NCBI GenBank assembly: GCA_946480845.1
Contig: CAMLLJ010000166.1
Coordinates: 1-6,308, forward strand
DNA length: 6,308 nucleotides
DNA from: an uncultured Gemmatimonadota bacterium
GTDB taxonomy: Bacteria; Gemmatimonadota; Gemmatimonadetes; Gemmatimonadales; GWC2-71-9
Direction: 5' to 3'
Part shown: positions 3,423-6,308 of the stretch, in pieces
Layout: the number at the start of each line of letters is the position of its first letter
Numbering within the stretch: the first letter of the stretch is position 1
Made by a program: the position numbers and the translations under genes
The notes under the pieces: model-generated
What the model was told of the DNA's origin: nothing
What the model saw: only the letters and a program-made list of their open reading frames with translations
The model's database searches: none

Positions 3423-5561
3423 GTGCGTGAACGAACCTGCATCCTCCTGATCGCCCTCACCCTCCCCTCGATGGCCGCGGCCCAGGTGGCCGAGGTGCAG
3501 CTGACGCCCGCCCGCCTGTCGCTCGAGGTCGGGAAGCGGACAGCGCTCTATGCCGCGGGGTACGACCGGCAGGGTAACCTGGTGCCCGGCACCGATTTCG
3601 TCTTTGTCTCATCGGACACCGGCGTGGCGCGGGTCTCGACCACGGGGAGCGTGATCGGCATCGGGCCGGGGAACGCCGTCATCGAGGCGCGCGCAGGAGT
3701 CCGGCGCGCCACCGCATCGGTCACCGTGACCGGTCCCGCCGGGGACGCCGCGGCCGGCATCGCGTCGATCTCGATCGAGCCCGGGACGGTGGCATTGCTG
3801 CCGCTCGAGCCGGCCAGGCTCAGCGTGCGCGCGATCCGCCGCGACGGCACCAGCGGCAACGCCGGCGGCATCACCTGGCGCTCGCTCGATCCGAAAGTCG
3901 CCCAGGTGGACGGGCTCGGGCTCGTCGTCGGCATCGCGCCGGGCCGCACCACGGTCCAGGCGACGGCAGGCGGCGTCTCCGCCAGCATTCCGGTCGCCGT
4001 GGACACCGCCGTGTTCACCACGCCCGAGCGCCGCGCGCTCGCGCCCAGTGCGGTGGACACGCTCTTCGCGAGCGTGCCGGCGCAGGGCGGCCGACGGCTC
4101 TCCGCGGGACTCACCTGGCGCTCCGCCGATCCCTCGATCGTGCGCGTCGGCCCGGCCGGCGACGTCGTCGCGACCGGCGCGGGCGAGACCGAGGTGATCG
4201 TCAGCGGTTACGGGATGACCGGCCGCATCCGCGTCGTGGTGCGGAAGCCGGTGGCCGCCTTCACCCTGGTCCCGCGCGCCAGCAGCGGGCCGGTCGTGGT
4301 GCCCCTCGGCACTGCGCGCCGGTTCGAGGCGCGCGGCGAGGCCGCCGACTCGACGCCGATTCCCGACCTGCCGATCACCTGGGCGGTGGCGGACACGGGG
4401 GTCGCGCAATTCACTCCGGGAAGCGGCATGCTCGAGGCGCGCCGCGCCGGCACCACCACACTCACGGCCCAGCTCGAGGGCTTCCAGCCGATCGTCTGGA
4501 CCATCAGCGTGGTGCCGACCCGCATCGTGCTCGACCAGCGCCGGCTCGGGCTCCGCATCGGATCCAGGGCCACGCTCTCGCCCGGGCTCGCCGAGATGGG
4601 CGGGGCCGCGATCGTCGGCACGGCGCCGGCGCTCACCTGGACATCGGACCGGCCCGGCGTCGCCACCGTGCAGGGCGGCGTGATCGAGGCGGTGGCCCCC
4701 GGGCGCGCGCTCATCACGGCCACCGCGCCGTGGGGGGCAAGCGCGGCGGCCGAGGTGTACGTCACCGGCGACCTGCTGGTGGCGTCCGATCGTGGCGGAT
4801 CGTTCGGCATCTACCAGGTCCGGCTCGGCGCCGCGCCCGAGTTCACGCCGCTGGTGACCGAGGCGACGAACCTGCACCCGGTCTTCTCGCCCGACCGCAC
4901 GCGCATCGCGTTCAGCTCGAACCGCGCGGGGAGCTTCGACATCTGGGTGGCCGACGCCGACGGCGGCGCGCCGCGGCGGCTCACCACCGACGCCGGCACC
5001 GAGAACGAGCCCGCGTGGACGCCCGACGGCACCCGCATCGTGTACACGACGGCGGCGGGCTCGAGGAGCCAGGTCGCCATCGTCGGCGTGGATGGCAGCG
5101 GCGGGCAGGTGCTGACGAGTACCGCGCGCGGCAACCAGTCGCCGGCGGTGGCGCCCGACGGCCGGAGCATCGCCTTCGTGTCGGGACGCGACGGCGGCAT
5201 CGACGTGTACCAGATGGACATGGACGGAGCCAACACCCGGCGGCTCACCACCACGCGCGAGCGCGAGTCGCTGCCGCGGTTCCTGCCCGCGGGCGAGCTG
5301 GTGTACGTCGTTGAGGGCGACGATGGCGCGGTGATCGTGCGCCACGCTCCCGGTGCGCCGATCCGGCTCGTCAGCACCCGCGAGCCGGTCACCGCGCTCG
5401 CGGTGGACCGCGACGGCTCGCGCATCGCCTACGTGACCGGCCGGCCGGGCCGCAACCGCGAAACGGGCCAGCGCCTCTTCCTCCAGCCGATGGCGGGCGA
5501 CGCGGCGGCAACACCGGTGCCGGGCGCAGCGGGCGAGCAGGTCACGATGCCGTCGTTCTGA
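3423..5561 (+). CDS. Secreted protein with five Big2-type Ig domains and a TolB-like propeller
   Basis: A 712-residue exported protein. The signal peptide is residues 1-21 (RER, hydrophobic 6-15, then PSMAAAQ, cleavage near AAA/Q). Five bacterial Ig-like repeats follow at about 22-104, 113-195, 196-276, 277-365 and 366-449. Each shows the central strand motif with W or F then a D/P turn and a Val-rich strand (FVFVSSDTGVARV, ITWRSLDPKVAQV, LTWRSADPSIVRV, ITWAVADTGVAQF, LTWTSDRPGVATV). Residues 450-712 form a PD40/TolB-type propeller with repeated SPDxxRIAF..D-W motifs (e.g. VFSPDRTRIAFSS, AWTPDGTRIVYTT, AVAPDGRSIAFVS), about six blades. No catalytic residues are seen, so adhesion or protein/ligand binding at the cell surface or periplasm is likely. 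GTG 3423 is chosen because it gives a compact signal peptide; GTG 3405 in the same frame would add six residues. Neither has a clear Shine-Dalgarno site. The stop overlaps the next ATG (TGATG). Confidence 0.85.
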   Translation: MRERTCILLIALTLPSMAAAQVAEVQLTPARLSLEVGKRTALYAAGYDRQGNLVPGTDFVFVSSDTGVARVSTTGSVIGIGPGNAVIEARAGVRRATASVTVTGPAGDAAAGIASISIEPGTVALLPLEPARLSVRAIRRDGTSGNAGGITWRSLDPKVAQVDGLGLVVGIAPGRTTVQATAGGVSASIPVAVDTAVFTTPERRALAPSAVDTLFASVPAQGGRRLSAGLTWRSADPSIVRVGPAGDVVATGAGETEVIVSGYGMTGRIRVVVRKPVAAFTLVPRASSGPVVVPLGTARRFEARGEAADSTPIPDLPITWAVADTGVAQFTPGSGMLEARRAGTTTLTAQLEGFQPIVWTISVVPTRIVLDQRRLGLRIGSRATLSPGLAEMGGAAIVGTAPALTWTSDRPGVATVQGGVIEAVAPGRALITATAPWGASAAAEVYVTGDLLVASDRGGSFGIYQVRLGAAPEFTPLVTEATNLHPVFSPDRTRIAFSSNRAGSFDIWVADADGGAPRRLTTDAGTENEPAWTPDGTRIVYTTAAGSRSQVAIVGVDGSGGQVLTSTARGNQSPAVAPDGRSIAFVSGRDGGIDVYQMDMDGANTRRLTTTRERESLPRFLPAGELVYVVEGDDGAVIVRHAPGAPIRLVSTREPVTALAVDRDGSRIAYVTGRPGRNRETGQRLFLQPMAGDAAATPVPGAAGEQVTMPSF

Positions 5562-6308
5562 TGCGCGCGCTCGCGCTCGACGGCGTGGGCGGGCTCGAGC
5601 ATCTCGCGCTCAGGGACGTGCCCGATCCCGGGCCCCCTGCGGCAGGCGAGGTGCGCATCGCGATGCGCGCGGCGGCGCTCAACCGACTCGACCTGTTCAT
5701 GATCGGCGGGCTGCCGGGAAAGCCCGCGGCCTTTCCGCACGTCGTCGGATCGGACGGGGCGGGGGTCGTCGCGTCGGTCGGCAGCGGCGTGACGCACCTG
5801 CGTCCGGGTGACCGCGTGATGCTCAACCCCGGCATCTCCTGCGGCGCCTGCCGGGCGTGCGTGCGCGGCGATCACCCGCTCTGCGACAATTTCGCGATCC
5901 TGGGCGAGCACCGCGGCGGGACGGTGGCGGAGTTCCTGGTGCTTCCCGCCGTGAATGCGGCGCCGGTTCCGGACGCGATGTCGTGGGCCGAGGCCGCGGC
6001 CTTTCCGCTCGCGACGCTCACCGCCTGGCGGATGCTCACCACGCGGGCCCGCGTGCAGGCCATCTGGGGCGCGGGCGGCGGGGTGTCCCAGGCGGCGATA
6101 CGGATCGCGGCGCACCTCGGCGCACGCGTCATCGCCACCAGCGGGTCGGACGAGAAGCTCGCGCTCGCGCGCCGGCTGGGTGCGGCGGAGACCGTGAATC
6201 ACGCCACGCAGGACGTCGTGGCCGAGGTGAAGCGGATCACCGGGCGGCGCGGGGCCGAGGTCGTGGTGGACAGCGTGGGCGAGAAGACCTGGCCGGCGTC
6301 GCTCCGCT
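5561..6308 (+). CDS. Zinc-binding medium-chain dehydrogenase, partial (runs off the right edge)
   Basis: The first 249 codons of an MDR-superfamily oxidoreductase that uses NAD(P)H. The GroES-like catalytic domain spans about 1-130, with GSDGAGVV (63-70), PGDRV (82-86) and the four structural-zinc cysteines C94, C97, C100 and C108. The Rossmann domain starts near 165 with GAGGGVSQAAI (170-180) and ATSGSDEKL. The sequence resembles Thermus-type alcohol dehydrogenases that keep NRLDL and GSDGAG in place of the usual catalytic-zinc Cys and His-Glu; here those positions are N41 and S64-D65, so the usual catalytic zinc site is absent or altered. Between helix and Rossmann strand it reads RARVQAIWGAGGG, about five residues shorter than relatives (normally a PGE/D turn). 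The ATG overlaps the upstream TGA by one base and has no close Shine-Dalgarno site, suggesting coupling. Substrate unknown; quinone reductase or enoyl reductase activity is possible. Confidence 0.88.
   Translation, partial: MRALALDGVGGLEHLALRDVPDPGPPAAGEVRIAMRAAALNRLDLFMIGGLPGKPAAFPHVVGSDGAGVVASVGSGVTHLRPGDRVMLNPGISCGACRACVRGDHPLCDNFAILGEHRGGTVAEFLVLPAVNAAPVPDAMSWAEAAAFPLATLTAWRMLTTRARVQAIWGAGGGVSQAAIRIAAHLGARVIATSGSDEKLALARRLGAAETVNHATQDVVAEVKRITGRRGAEVVVDSVGEKTWPASLR

Noticed and set aside
3609..5345. 578-residue minus-strand open frame opposite the Big2/propeller gene
   Set aside because: Composition is Arg/His/Gly/Asp-rich with no motifs; it is the shadow of a clearly recognisable plus-strand gene.

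Overview
This is a GC-rich (about 70% by eye) bacterial chromosomal fragment. The mix of a Big2-domain/TolB-propeller secreted protein, a lysine/alanine-rich histone H1-like protein, a lipoprotein amidohydrolase and a Thermus-like zinc-binding dehydrogenase resembles Gemmatimonadota or a neighbouring phylum. That placement is an inference from gene style only.

Left edge (1-129, minus strand): the first 43 codons of selD, selenophosphate synthetase. Codon 18 is an in-frame TGA exactly where most SelD proteins have the catalytic cysteine. The frame stays open and SelD-like up to the window edge, and a two-part hairpin follows the TGA directly. This is best read as a selenocysteine-containing SelD with a bacterial SECIS element. 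It implies that the organism decodes UGA as Sec and therefore should carry selA, selB and selC elsewhere. Ordinary gene calling would end the gene at this codon or miss its start.

Divergent from selD, with only 27 bp between the start codons, lies a six-helix NicO/NiCoT-like membrane transporter with a histidine-rich loop (157-792). Its end meets a converging minus-strand gene set across a 28-bp gap. A CCCCTGA heptamer repeat spans the junction and gives the minus strand strong G-quadruplex potential.

Minus-strand unit (2988 down to 821), in transcription order: a histone H1-like DNA-binding protein containing a 12-bp tandem repeat; an amidohydrolase lipoprotein whose GTG start overlaps the previous stop (GTGA); and, 6 bp further on, a small membrane protein. 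The tight spacing suggests one transcript.

Intergenic region 2989-3422: no convincing gene. It holds a perfect 9-bp inverted repeat built on TTGCACAA/TTGTGCAA, probably an operator, next to a TATAAC box. Nearer the plus-strand gene are a CTTCC/GGAAG repeat around ATATATA and a perfect 7-bp GC-rich hairpin.

Plus-strand unit (3423 to the right edge): a secreted protein with five bacterial Ig-like domains followed by a TolB-type six-bladed propeller, then (TGATG stop/start overlap) a medium-chain zinc-binding dehydrogenase cut by the window edge. That dehydrogenase keeps the structural zinc cysteines, lacks the usual catalytic zinc ligands and seems to lack about five residues before its Rossmann glycine motif.

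The strongest observation is the Sec-encoding selD with its SECIS-like hairpin. The paired transporter, the G-quadruplex junction and the TTGCACAA operator come next.
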